Assembly (NCBI RefSeq): GCF_005843925.1
Contig: NZ_VCBC01000011.1
Span: 62,001-126,000, forward strand
DNA length: 64,000 nucleotides
Direction of reading: 5' to 3'
Origin: Thalassotalea litorea
GTDB lineage: Bacteria > Pseudomonadota > Gammaproteobacteria > Enterobacterales > Alteromonadaceae
The notes under the pieces were generated by a model that was not told the origin of the DNA, did no database searches, and was given only the letters and a program-made list of their open reading frames with translations. Made by a program: the position numbers and the translations under genes. Position 1 is the stretch's first letter; each line of letters opens with the position of its first letter. Of the stretch, positions 19,390-28,281 are shown in pieces.

Positions 19390-20920
19390 TCCACAGGTAT
19401 CCGAGGCATCAGGCGCCTATGTTGGCAGTTTGCCAGATCGTGCCGACTGGACCTTTGACGATTTACAGCAATATGAGCAGGAATTAGCGCGCGTCGCTGA
19501 GCATTATCGTCTCGATACTTATCCAAACCAGATTGAAATGATCACCTCTGAGCAAATGATGGATGCCTATGCCAGCGTCGGCATGCCGATCGGTTACAAC
19601 CATTGGTCATTTGGCAAAAAATTTATCCAGACCCAACAAACCTACAAGCGTGGCTATATGGGGCTGGCATATGAAATCGTTATCAATTCAAATCCATGCA
19701 TCGCGTATTTAATGGAAGAAAACACTCTGACCATGCAGGCGTTAGTGATGGCCCATGCCTGTTATGGACACAACTCTTTTTTTAAAGGCAATTATCTGTT
19801 TCGCTCCTGGACTGATGCCAGTTCCATCATTGACTACCTGCTGTTTGCCAGAAACTATATTGCCCGTTGCGAAGAGCTTTATGGTGTCGATGAAGTAGAA
19901 ACGACCCTTGATGCCTGCCACGCCTTGATGGCCCATGGCGTTGATCGTTACAAAAGGCCGCAACAAATCTCTCTTAAAGAAGAGCGTAAACGCCAGAAAC
20001 AACGCCAGGAATATTTACAATCTCAGGTAAATAGTCTGTGGCAAAAAGTGGCAAAGCCAGACCAGTCAACCACACAACAACAACCTCGGTTTCCGGAACA
20101 GCCCCAGGAAAACCTGCTGTATTTTATCGAAAAAAATTCTCCTTTATTACAATCCTGGCAACGTGAAATCGTGCGCATTGTTCGCAAAATGGCACAATAT
20201 TTCTATCCGCAAAAACAGACTCAGGTTATGAACGAAGGTTGGGCTTGTTTCTGGCACTACACCTTACTCAATCACCTGTATGACGAAGGCAAGCTTAGCG
20301 ATAAGTTTATGCTTGAATTTGTCCATCATCACTCGAACGTGATTGCCCAGCCGGGTTACAACAGTCAGGGATATTCCGGGATCAACCCCTATGCTCTGGG
20401 GTTTCATATGTTCAGCGATATTCGCCGTATCTGTGAGCAGCCAACGGCTGAAGATAAGGAGTGGTTCCCCGATCTGGCCGGCAGCAACTGGCTTGATGCG
20501 GTGCACTTTGCTATGGAAAACTTTAAGGACGAGAGTTTTATTGGTCAGTATCTTTCGCCAAAACTGATGCGAGACCTTAAGCTGTTTCATATTAAAGATG
20601 ATGCCACCAGTCCTTACATTCGCGTCGAATCGATTCACAATGAAACGGGCTACCAACGGATCCGCCAGGCTTTATCTAATCAATATAACCTCAGTGAAAT
20701 TGAACCGAATATTCAAATTGTTGATGCCGATATCAATGGCGACAGAACTTTAACCTTAGAATATGTTCCCCATCAAAAAGTCCCACTGCACCCGTCTTAC
20801 CAGGAAGTGCTCAAACACCTGTATTATCTATGGAAATTTGACGTTAAATTAGTGCAACGTGAAGAGAGTGGTAATGCCAGGATAATTGGTACCTGTCCAC
20901 CAAAAATAGATACAGCCTAG
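19376..20920 (+). CDS. ycgB: SpoVR family protein (YcgB)
   Basis: This 514-residue protein matches SpoVR/YcgB: the N-terminal [20 protein letters not shown], the motif [26 protein letters not shown] and [11 protein letters not shown] are hallmarks. The family is named from a Bacillus sporulation protein but is widespread in non-sporulating bacteria beside prkA and yeaH; its molecular role is unknown. The ATG at 19376 lies after a CAGGAG site and inside the end of yeaH; the longer upstream frame is only the overlapping reading frame. Confidence 0.95.
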   Translation: MSKINPQVSEASGAYVGSLPDRADWTFDDLQQYEQELARVAEHYRLDTYPNQIEMITSEQMMDAYASVGMPIGYNHWSFGKKFIQTQQTYKRGYMGLAYEIVINSNPCIAYLMEENTLTMQALVMAHACYGHNSFFKGNYLFRSWTDASSIIDYLLFARNYIARCEELYGVDEVETTLDACHALMAHGVDRYKRPQQISLKEERKRQKQRQEYLQSQVNSLWQKVAKPDQSTTQQQPRFPEQPQENLLYFIEKNSPLLQSWQREIVRIVRKMAQYFYPQKQTQVMNEGWACFWHYTLLNHLYDEGKLSDKFMLEFVHHHSNVIAQPGYNSQGYSGINPYALGFHMFSDIRRICEQPTAEDKEWFPDLAGSNWLDAVHFAMENFKDESFIGQYLSPKLMRDLKLFHIKDDATSPYIRVESIHNETGYQRIRQALSNQYNLSEIEPNIQIVDADINGDRTLTLEYVPHQKVPLHPSYQEVLKHLYYLWKFDVKLVQREESGNARIIGTCPPKIDTA

Positions 20921-20927
20921 ACCTATG

Positions 20928-20965
20928 CAGGCCCGCGTAATTGTCAGGGCCTGATATTTTGTTGT
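20928..20965 (+). terminator. Probable terminator of the yeaG-yeaH-ycgB operon
   Basis: CAGGCCC (20928-20934) pairs with GGGCCTG (20947-20953) around a 12-base loop, followed by a T-rich but interrupted tail. Confidence 0.6.
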
Positions 20966-21113
20966 TAAGGTGTAAGTTTCTCTTCATTTATGCCCCGCAA
21001 TAGCTTATCGTGGAGAGTCAAATTAGCAAAAAAGCCATTATGAGAATCGATCGCATCTTTCATCGTTGGTATAATCGCTAAATCCGCTAACAATCGAGCA
21101 GGGTCGTTAATTC

Positions 21114-22526
21114 ATGGCGCAAAAGCAGGCAGCGCAATCGCAAATCAATAAAGCAGTTCGGGACAAACAAGTTGAACAACTGAAAGTCGCTCCCCATTCC
21201 ATGGAGGCTGAGCAATCGGTCCTGGGTGGCTTGTTGTTAGATAATGAGGCTTGGGACAATGTTGCTGAACGCGTGGTTGCTCAGGACTTTTATTCCCGTT
21301 CGCATCGTATTATTTTTAATACCATTGGTGATTTGATAGAGAAAGGCAATCCAGTCGATTTGATCACCTTGTCAGAAGCGCTTGAAAATCAGCAACAAAT
21401 CGATGATGTCGGTGGATTTGTTTATCTCGCCGAGATGATGAAAAACACGCCAAGTGCATCCAATATTTATGCTTATGCAGCGATTGTCCGAGAACGTGCA
21501 GTTACCCGTGAGCTAATTTCCGTCGCGAATGAAATCGCCGATGCGGGTTATGATCCCCAGGGTCGGGAAAGTAGTGAATTACTCGATTTCGCTGAATCCC
21601 GGGTATTCCAAATTGCCGAACAACGGGCAAATAAATCCGAAGGTCCGGAAAACATTCACTCGGTGTTGGAAAAAACCGTCGATAAAATCGAAAAATTGTA
21701 TGGCCAGCCCCATGATGGTGTGACCGGTGTCAGTACCGGTTTCCAGGATCTGGATAAAATGACCGCGGGCCTACAGCCGTCTGATCTGATCATTGTTGCA
21801 GCTCGTCCGTCTATGGGTAAAACCACATTCGCGATGAACCTGGCGGAAAATGCCGCCATGATGCAGGATAAACCGGCATTGATATTCTCACTGGAGATGC
21901 CTTCCGAGCAAATTATGATGAGGATGCTCGCGTCCTTAGGTCGCATTGATCAAACCAAGATACGTACCGGTCAGTTAGGCGATGAAGATTGGGCTCGTTT
22001 ATCATCGACTATGGGGTTGTTGATTGAAAAAGGCAAAATGTTTGTCGACGATGCTTCCGGGTTGACACCGACAGAAGTGCGTTCTCGTGCCCGTCGTATT
22101 CACCGTGATCATGGTGGCTTGTCGATGATTATGATCGATTATCTGCAATTGATGCGCGTTCCGTCATTTAGTGATAACCGTACCCTGGAAATTGCCGAAA
22201 TTTCCCGTTCATTGAAAGCCCTTGCTAAAGAGCTGCAAGTGCCGGTTGTTGCTTTGTCCCAGCTGAACCGTAGTTTGGAGCAACGTGCAGATAAACGCCC
22301 GGTAAACTCAGATTTGCGTGAATCAGGCTCTATCGAGCAGGATGCGGATTTGATTATGTTTATCTATCGTGATGAGGTTTATCACGATGATTCCGCCGAT
22401 AAAGGCACCGCAGAAATCATTATCGGTAAACAGCGTAACGGCCCTATCGGTCGAGTACGTCTGACCTTCCAGGGGCAATTCTCCCGCTTTGATAATTACG
22501 CCGGTCAGGCGTTTGAAGAAGACTAA
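21114..22526 (+). CDS. dnaB: Replicative DNA helicase DnaB
   Basis: This 470-residue protein has the DnaB N-terminal domain (VAPHSMEAEQSVLGGLLLD) and the RecA-like hexameric helicase core with Walker A AARPSMGKTTFAMN, MIMIDYLQLMR as Walker B, and the C-terminal GSIEQDADLIMFIYRDEVY. It unwinds DNA at the replication fork. No intein is present. alr follows by 21 bases, the usual gammaproteobacterial order. Confidence 0.98.
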   Translation: MAQKQAAQSQINKAVRDKQVEQLKVAPHSMEAEQSVLGGLLLDNEAWDNVAERVVAQDFYSRSHRIIFNTIGDLIEKGNPVDLITLSEALENQQQIDDVGGFVYLAEMMKNTPSASNIYAYAAIVRERAVTRELISVANEIADAGYDPQGRESSELLDFAESRVFQIAEQRANKSEGPENIHSVLEKTVDKIEKLYGQPHDGVTGVSTGFQDLDKMTAGLQPSDLIIVAARPSMGKTTFAMNLAENAAMMQDKPALIFSLEMPSEQIMMRMLASLGRIDQTKIRTGQLGDEDWARLSSTMGLLIEKGKMFVDDASGLTPTEVRSRARRIHRDHGGLSMIMIDYLQLMRVPSFSDNRTLEIAEISRSLKALAKELQVPVVALSQLNRSLEQRADKRPVNSDLRESGSIEQDADLIMFIYRDEVYHDDSADKGTAEIIIGKQRNGPIGRVRLTFQGQFSRFDNYAGQAFEED

Positions 22527-22547
22527 TAACGAGTTTGCAGGACTGAT

Positions 22548-23639
22548 ATGCAGGCAATTGCCACCGCAGATATTCACTTAAACGCCCTTGACCACAACCT
22601 TGCACTGGTAAAGCACCTAACACCAGAAACCAAGGTTTTGGCGCTATTAAAGGCAAATGCTTATGGTCATGGTGCATTGACGGTTGCACGTCATCTAAAT
22701 GGCTCTGCTGACGCCTATGGTGTCGCCCGAATTGATGAAGCCATTGCCCTGCGCGAAGCCGGCATCAATACGCCTTTGGTATTGATGGAGGGATTTTTTT
22801 CAGCAACTGAATTGCCCTTGATTATCGAACACAATTTACAAATCGTAGTGCACTGTGAATATCAGTTGCAAGCGCTTGAAGCGTTATCATCTGAGCACAT
22901 AAATGCATTAAAAGTCTGGTTAAAAATCGACACCGGTATGCATCGCTTAGGCATAGAACCCGAGTTGTTCCCAACCTTTTACCAACGTCTTAAAGCCTGT
23001 CAGAGCGTGCAGGAAAACATCATCGTAATTAGTCATTTGAGTAGTTCTGACGAGTTACAAAGTGATGTGACGCCGCAACAAATCGCGTTGTTTAATGACT
23101 GTTGTGGTAGTGGTGATTTTGAGCGTTCGCTGGCAAATTCCGGAGCTATCATGGCCTGGCCAGAGAGCCATTATCAATGGGTTCGCCCTGGAGTCATGCT
23201 GTATGGCGTAAACCCTTTGTACCCGGTAAGCATTGACGGAGTTCAGTTACGTCCAGTGATGACCTTGCGCTCGTCGTTGATTGCCGTAAAACCGATTCAT
23301 GCTGGCGACAGTGTTGGCTATGGTGCCACCTATACTGCCAGAGAAGATACCAAAATTGGTGTCGTGGCAATTGGCTATGGTGATGGTTACCCCCGTCATG
23401 CAAAGGCCGGAACGCCAGTATTGGTTAATGGTCGAAAAGTCCCGTTAGTCGGTCGCGTTTCTATGGATATGATTACGGTGGATTTAGGCGCCGACAGCGA
23501 AGCGAAAATTGGCGATTATGTTGAACTTTGGGGAAAAAACCTGGCGATTGAAGAAGTTGCCGAAAACGCCGAAACCATTGCTTATGAATTGTTATGTAAT
23601 ATCACTGCGCGGGTGAAAATAGACGTTTTATCAAACTAG
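22548..23639 (+). CDS. alr: Alanine racemase
   Basis: This 363-residue PLP enzyme converts L- to D-alanine for peptidoglycan. The PLP lysine is K35 in LLKANAYGHG; the C-terminal beta domain carries VGYGATY (catalytic Tyr) and GRVSMDMITVDLG. Length and motifs match the biosynthetic/catabolic Alr family. No signal peptide is present. It is probably co-transcribed with dnaB. Confidence 0.97.
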   Translation: MQAIATADIHLNALDHNLALVKHLTPETKVLALLKANAYGHGALTVARHLNGSADAYGVARIDEAIALREAGINTPLVLMEGFFSATELPLIIEHNLQIVVHCEYQLQALEALSSEHINALKVWLKIDTGMHRLGIEPELFPTFYQRLKACQSVQENIIVISHLSSSDELQSDVTPQQIALFNDCCGSGDFERSLANSGAIMAWPESHYQWVRPGVMLYGVNPLYPVSIDGVQLRPVMTLRSSLIAVKPIHAGDSVGYGATYTAREDTKIGVVAIGYGDGYPRHAKAGTPVLVNGRKVPLVGRVSMDMITVDLGADSEAKIGDYVELWGKNLAIEEVAENAETIAYELLCNITARVKIDVLSN

Positions 23640-23742
23640 GACTATATTGTTAATATTCCCTGTTTTCCCGCAGTCGGCAGCAGATGGCGGGAAGTTAGTA
23701 AGCCTAAACGCTTAACAATTTAATTGATAAAAGGTCTTCACC

Positions 23743-23955
23743 ATGGATGCCAACAACGAAGCAATTACAGTGCTGTATTATGACCAAACAGATATGACGT
23801 CTATTTGCGCCGAAGTACTCAGCAATCTCGATGTCGAAAAAAATCAACGGGTAATTTTACCGCAAGGTTATCGGGACGATAAAATTATCGTTGCGATCTT
23901 AGATGGCGACTGCCATGTCCGTAACTCTTTAGGTGATCGTCAGGTTTATTCCTGA
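23743..23955 (+). CDS. Small conserved protein of Alteromonadales type (TIGR02922-like)
   Basis: This 70-residue protein, with no membrane segment, begins MDANNEAITVLYYDQTD and has the segment RVILPQGYRDDKIIVAILDG. Size and sequence style recall the TIGR02922 family of small uncharacterised proteins found mainly in Colwellia and relatives; I cannot confirm this without a search. A plausible start context (AAAAGGTCTTCACC before ATG) and its isolated position support a real gene. The function is unknown. Confidence 0.65.
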   Translation: MDANNEAITVLYYDQTDMTSICAEVLSNLDVEKNQRVILPQGYRDDKIIVAILDGDCHVRNSLGDRQVYS

Positions 23956-23995
23956 GGCGATTTACGTGCCGTAAAATAAGCCTTTACAGCATTAT

Positions 23996-24430
23996 TCATT
24001 GGCAAGTCTGACAGGTGCCGTGTGCCTCGACGATTTGATGATTAATGGTGAATCCACTGGCATCCGCCATTGCCCTCATCGCTAAATCCAGGTGTCCCGA
24101 CTGGATTTCCTCAACGTGTCCGCATGTATCGCAAATCAATAATTGTACCGGATGTGAGCAATCACTAAAGTGGTGGCACAGGACAAAGGCGTTGATGGAC
24201 TCTATTTTATGGACAAAGCCCTGTTTCGATAGAAAATCTAAGGCTCGATAGACGGTGGCAGGTTTGGCTCCAGGATCTATCGCTTGTAATTTTTCCAGCA
24301 AATCATAGGCACCGATGGCCTGTTCACTTTCCGCCATTAACATAAACACTTGTTCACGTGCATTGGTTAGCCTGGCACCGCGTTGTTTGCAGGTTTTCTG
24401 GGCTTGTTGTAAGAGCTCTTGTGCCTTCAT
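23996..24430 (-). CDS. zur: Zinc uptake regulator Zur (Fur family)
   Basis: This 144-residue protein has a Fur-type winged helix (GARLTNAREQVFMLM, KPATVYRALDFLSKQGFVHKI) and a dimerisation part with metal ligands: CHHFSDCSHPVQ, the pair CDTC and a terminal CQTC. The last pair, and the ending NHQIVEAHGTC, point to Zur rather than Fur. Zur represses zinc-import genes when zinc is ample. No Zur-controlled import genes lie next to it. Confidence 0.9.
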   Translation of the reverse strand: MKAQELLQQAQKTCKQRGARLTNAREQVFMLMAESEQAIGAYDLLEKLQAIDPGAKPATVYRALDFLSKQGFVHKIESINAFVLCHHFSDCSHPVQLLICDTCGHVEEIQSGHLDLAMRAMADASGFTINHQIVEAHGTCQTCQ

Positions 24431-24666
24431 AATTGTGTTGGACTATGACTTTTCATCCAGTGTAACACAGTCATTGGTTTTCCTTAAACCTGGGGGGAAC
24501 CCTAAATGTTTAGTAAGAGTAACGGATTAATTGCCCTAATTGACGGATTAAATTTTATCCGCAAGCAAAGCTGTACTAACATATAGACAGGGATTATTGA
24601 GAATAACCGTATGACGTCTAAGCGATTTGATTAAGCAGTTCAAAATGCTGACATTGAGATTTGTTT

Positions 24667-25965
24667 ATGAACTTTCGCTTTCCACTGTCAATTTTATTGA
24701 TATTGGTGTTCGCCTCTCCAGTGTTTATCTGTAAGGCTCAAAACCAACCAACCTTATTTATGGATGGTAAGGCTTGGGATCCTGCACTGGGCTTTGTAAA
24801 AAAAGATTTATGCGTACTCAGACAGAAATTTGTGGTCCTGAGCAAATGCTTTCGTTCTCAAAAAAAGGTCTCTTTGGTCGATTTCTTCCTCGTTCCTCCG
24901 CTGGCAGATGCGCAACACTATGTTGCCGCGGTTGATAAAACCCGCAGTGATGCATTACTTCGCAGCGGTGTTTTTTACACCATGAATGCCAACGCTTCCA
25001 GCACCGATTTACCGCGTTTCAAGTCATTCTTTAACAGTCCTACAACCTATGATATGGCCTTGATGCAAGGCGCCATCACATCCGATTTTAAAGAGATTGA
25101 TAACAGCCTGGCTGGCCTTGCTCCAACGCCCTACGAACTGAACAAAAGCGGTTCTAATCAGGTTTATCGCATCAAGGACAAATTTGATATTCCCAAAACC
25201 GCAAAGCAACTCAGTGAACAGGGAAGCCAGTTGGTTAAAGTGTTTCTCTATCATTCTGAGCGGCATCACTCTCGAAAAAATCGTCTGAATGTTGAGACTA
25301 CTTATGGCGTGGATCCTGAGCTAATGGCCAATGTCGTGGAAACCTTCCATCACCACGGAATTAAGGTTATGGCTCAGGTAGAAACCGACTATGACACACG
25401 TATTGCAGCAGAAGCAGGGGTCGATTTTATCTCCCAGTTACCTGGGCATAGTCTGAGCAATGACGACTCGATTCAACAAAGCGCTAAGCTGTCGATGAAA
25501 ACCATTCAGGCGATACAGAAAAACCAAGTGAAAGTGATCCCGGTTTATCATCTTGCCCGCACAGTAGCCCGGCAAAGCGGCAAAACCATAGAAAAAAATC
25601 CTGAATTGCAGCAGCATTATCAATTACAGCGCAATAACCTACAAATGCTGCAGGCCTACAGTATTCCAATTTTAATGGGGAGCGGCGGATACGCCCGGGT
25701 GTTTGACGAAGCCAAACATTATTACTTAATCGGCGCCTTTTCTCGTCAGGAAACCTTGAACACGGTTTTCTCAACATCGCGTCATCTTTTCCCAAAACGT
25801 AAAGTTGGTTGTTTTGATGTCGGTTGTGATGCCAGCTTTCTCGTCCTGGCAAAGGACCCGGGAGAAGGGTTAGAGACGTTGAATCACATAGAGTATTCGA
25901 TGAAACAGGGTCAACAAATCGTCGCACCATCCAAGGTCCTTCGCCCGAGATTTCGTCGCAAATAA
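24667..25965 (+). CDS. Exported amidohydrolase-like protein with degenerate metal site
   Basis: This 432-residue protein has a signal peptide (cleavage near CKA, residue 20). The architecture follows the amidohydrolase (imidazolonepropionase-like) family: an N-terminal beta part (LFMDGKAWDPALGFV), a central TIM barrel, and a C-terminal CDASFLVLAKDPGEGLE followed by IEYSMKQGQQIV. The metal-binding positions look replaced, however: the usual HxH strand reads VPPLADAQHYV, the histidine strand reads KVMAQVETDYDTRIAA, and the final Asp motif reads ILMGSGGYA. It may be a non-catalytic relative. The ATG at 24667 is chosen over the TTG at 24661. It has no operon partner. Confidence 0.7.
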   Translation: MNFRFPLSILLILVFASPVFICKAQNQPTLFMDGKAWDPALGFVKKDLCVLRQKFVVLSKCFRSQKKVSLVDFFLVPPLADAQHYVAAVDKTRSDALLRSGVFYTMNANASSTDLPRFKSFFNSPTTYDMALMQGAITSDFKEIDNSLAGLAPTPYELNKSGSNQVYRIKDKFDIPKTAKQLSEQGSQLVKVFLYHSERHHSRKNRLNVETTYGVDPELMANVVETFHHHGIKVMAQVETDYDTRIAAEAGVDFISQLPGHSLSNDDSIQQSAKLSMKTIQAIQKNQVKVIPVYHLARTVARQSGKTIEKNPELQQHYQLQRNNLQMLQAYSIPILMGSGGYARVFDEAKHYYLIGAFSRQETLNTVFSTSRHLFPKRKVGCFDVGCDASFLVLAKDPGEGLETLNHIEYSMKQGQQIVAPSKVLRPRFRRK

Positions 25966-26002
25966 CCAGCAGCCATTCCATTCGCCATACTGTATATCGA
26001 AA

Positions 26003-26038
26003 CTAAGCATGAACGTACGTCTAATAATCCATGCTTAG
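26003..26038. repeat. Inverted repeat between convergent genes
   Basis: CTAAGCATG (26003-26011) and CATGCTTAG (26030-26038) form a perfect 9-bp stem with an 18-base loop between the ends of the amidohydrolase-like gene and the AraC gene. It lacks a T run; it may be a two-way transcription barrier. Confidence 0.5.
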
Positions 26039-26063
26039 GCGTCAAGGTTTTGAGCTGTCGGCG

Positions 26064-26780
26064 CTAGCGTTGTCGAATTTCAGAGGGTTGTTCTGCAAAC
26101 ATGCTTTTATATTGACGACAAAAGTAACTGTGATCGGTAAAGCCCGTATTGTATGCCACCTCGGCAATGGGTAACTGGGTTTCTAACAAGAGTTTTCGAG
26201 CTTTTTCTAATCGAAATTCATTGATGAACTGTTTTGGGGTTTTACCCAAATGCTTTTTAAAGCGACGCTCTAGCGCGCTAATCGATAAACAGGTGATTTG
26301 CGCCAGGGTTTCGATGGCTATTGGCTGTTGGTAATGTTGTTTGATGTATTCCAGAGGAATATGGATTGCATCAAGGGATTTAAACAATGGCGGCGTTTTT
26401 CCAAGCGATCGGGTATAACCGTAGGAACCGATAATCTGCCCCTGATCATCTTTGATTGGGCGCTTAGTGGTCGTAAACCAGCCAATATCTTCACCATCCA
26501 GTACATTCATTTCGATGCGATTGGTGACCAACTCTCCCGCTAAAATCCGCTGATCATCGCGAATAAACTGTTTTGCGATATGCTGCGGTGAAAACGCGTA
26601 GTCTGATTGACCCAGAATTTTTTCTAGTTGGTGAATTCCGAGGTTATCGAGAAACGCCTGATTGGCATACAAAATCTGTGATTGAGTGTCTTTAACCCAA
26701 AACAAAATATCGGGAATAAACTCGAATATCGTAATAAGTTGTTCCGAGTTAAAATTTTTCAGCTGTCTTAAATAGTCCAT
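26064..26780 (-). CDS. PAS-domain AraC family transcriptional regulator
   Basis: This 238-residue protein has an N-terminal PAS sensor domain (about residues 14-125, with FWVKDTQSQILYANQAFLD and a PAC-like GSYGYTRS) and a C-terminal AraC double helix-turn-helix (about 140-238, with IAEVAYNTGFTDHSYFCRQYK). PAS-AraC fusions respond to small ligands or redox state and usually activate neighbours. It is transcribed away from the oxidoreductase/TIM-barrel operon starting at 27084, sharing a 303-base control region with large inverted repeats, so it is the natural candidate regulator. Confidence 0.9.
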   Translation of the reverse strand: MDYLRQLKNFNSEQLITIFEFIPDILFWVKDTQSQILYANQAFLDNLGIHQLEKILGQSDYAFSPQHIAKQFIRDDQRILAGELVTNRIEMNVLDGEDIGWFTTTKRPIKDDQGQIIGSYGYTRSLGKTPPLFKSLDAIHIPLEYIKQHYQQPIAIETLAQITCLSISALERRFKKHLGKTPKQFINEFRLEKARKLLLETQLPIAEVAYNTGFTDHSYFCRQYKSMFAEQPSEIRQR

Positions 26781-26846
26781 TTGCCTGCACGCAATGAGTT
26801 GTTTTTATTCATACTACGCCATGAATTAAATTTATTAAACGCCGAA

Positions 26847-26877
26847 TTAATACAAATTCGATCCGAATTTGTATTAA
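26847..26877. promoter_or_regulatory. Long perfect palindrome, candidate operator
   Basis: TTAATACAAATTCG (26847-26860) and CGAATTTGTATTAA (26864-26877) are perfect 14-bp inverted arms around a 3-base centre. It lies 67-97 bases upstream of the AraC gene start, in the shared control region. There is no T tail on either strand, so an operator is more likely than a terminator. Confidence 0.7.
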
Positions 26878-26929
26878 CAGTAATTGCAACCAGGCGATAG
26901 ACTCAAATAATACCAAAACGGATCATTAG

Positions 26930-27045
26930 CAGAGCGAGTGAGATTGTCAGAAAAATAGTAGATATTTCTGCATAAGCGAGTCGATTTTGTTTTTATAACA
27001 CAGCTGAACTATGCAGGTATTTAACCGACTTGATCTCACGCTCTG
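26930..27045 (+). promoter_or_regulatory. Nested inverted repeats in the leader of the 27 kb operon
   Basis: CAGAGCGAGTGAGAT (26930-26944) is complementary, with one bulge and a wobble-free core, to ATCTCACGCTCTG (27033-27045). Inside this pair CTGCATA (26969-26975) is complementary to TATGCAG (27010-27016). The two stems are nested and end 38 bases before the first start codon. They may fold as a structured leader RNA or represent spaced regulator half-sites. Confidence 0.45.
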
Positions 27046-27083
27046 TAGTTTTTATGTTTTTATTTAAGCGATAAGGGTTGAGC

Positions 27084-28259
27084 ATGAGCACAACAACAAG
27101 AAAAATTCGCATGGGCATGGTCGGCGGTGGTTCGGGCGCTTTTATTGGTGAAGTACACCGAATGGCGGCAGCGCTTGATGGTCAGATCGAGTTAGTGTGC
27201 GGTGCGTTTAGTCGCAGCGCCGAAAACAGCCGTAAGACTGGCCAGGCACTTTGTCTGGATCCTAATCGTTGTTATGACAGCTACCAGCAAATGTTCGCGA
27301 TGGAAGCGGAACTACCTGAAGCGCAACGCATGGACTTCGTCGCCATCGTTACTCCTAATAATTCACATTTCGATATTGCCAAACAAGCTCTTACATCAGG
27401 GTTTCACGTGCTATCCGATAAACCGGCAACGTTCAATTTACAACAAGCCATAGAGTTGAAAGAACTAATCGATCTAAACCAACGTCTTTATGCGCTGACC
27501 CATACCTATACGGGCTATCCCATGGTTAAGCAGGCAAAAGCTATGATCGCAGAAGGGCAGTTAGGTGCAATTCGAAAAATCGTGGTGGAATATCCCCAAG
27601 GCTGGTTGGCCGACGCTCCGGATGCTGACAATAAACAAGCGAGTTGGCGTTTGGATCCTGCCCAAAGTGGGATAAGTTGCTGCATGGGCGATATCGGTGT
27701 GCATGCTGCGAATTTGGCAGAGTACATTTGTGGTGACCAAATTTCACAGCTTTGTGCTGAGTTATATTCTGTGGTTGATGGTCGTGAACTCGATGATGAT
27801 GGTGTTGTGTTGCTCAAGTTTACCGGAGGTGCCAAAGGTGTGCTGATGGCCAGTCAGATTTCTGTAGGCGAAGAAAATGCATTAACGATTCGCATTTACG
27901 GTGAAAAAGCCGGATTGAAATGGTCGCAACAAGAACCAAACAGTTTATGGCAGGTATTTAACGATCAACCGACACGCTTATATCGAACTGGCGTGGGTAA
28001 TTTGTCACCTTTAGCGCAAGCTGCCACCAGAACTCCGGCAGGCCACCCAGAAGGTTACCTGGAAGCGTTTGCCAATATTTACCGTAATTTTGCTGCCCAA
28101 TTACACGCATGGAACCAGGGTGAAACCAGCGAAAATAAAACATTTGATGTGCCTGGTATCGATGAAGCCATTCGCGGAATGGCGTTTATCGAGAATGCTG
28201 TCAGTGCCAGTCAATCGGACATTAAATGGCATCCATTTTCACTTTCCCCAAAGTCATAA
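27084..28259 (+). CDS. Gfo/Idh/MocA family NAD(P)-dependent oxidoreductase
   Basis: This 391-residue protein has an N-terminal Rossmann fold with the nucleotide loop GMVGGGSGAFIGEVHR, the family lysine motif SDKPATFNL and the substrate-domain motif GDIGVHAANLAEY with the usual Asp/His. There is no signal peptide, so it is cytoplasmic. The family oxidises or reduces sugars and glycosides at a secondary alcohol, often at C3. The ATG at 27084 has AAGGG upstream; a TTG 6 bases earlier is ignored. It heads an operon with two sugar-isomerase-like proteins, an MFS carrier and a GMC oxidoreductase, consistent with handling keto-sugars or keto-glycosides. Confidence 0.9.
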   Translation: MSTTTRKIRMGMVGGGSGAFIGEVHRMAAALDGQIELVCGAFSRSAENSRKTGQALCLDPNRCYDSYQQMFAMEAELPEAQRMDFVAIVTPNNSHFDIAKQALTSGFHVLSDKPATFNLQQAIELKELIDLNQRLYALTHTYTGYPMVKQAKAMIAEGQLGAIRKIVVEYPQGWLADAPDADNKQASWRLDPAQSGISCCMGDIGVHAANLAEYICGDQISQLCAELYSVVDGRELDDDGVVLLKFTGGAKGVLMASQISVGEENALTIRIYGEKAGLKWSQQEPNSLWQVFNDQPTRLYRTGVGNLSPLAQAATRTPAGHPEGYLEAFANIYRNFAAQLHAWNQGETSENKTFDVPGIDEAIRGMAFIENAVSASQSDIKWHPFSLSPKS

Positions 28260-28281
28260 CCAGAGAAAATAAGGAACATTT

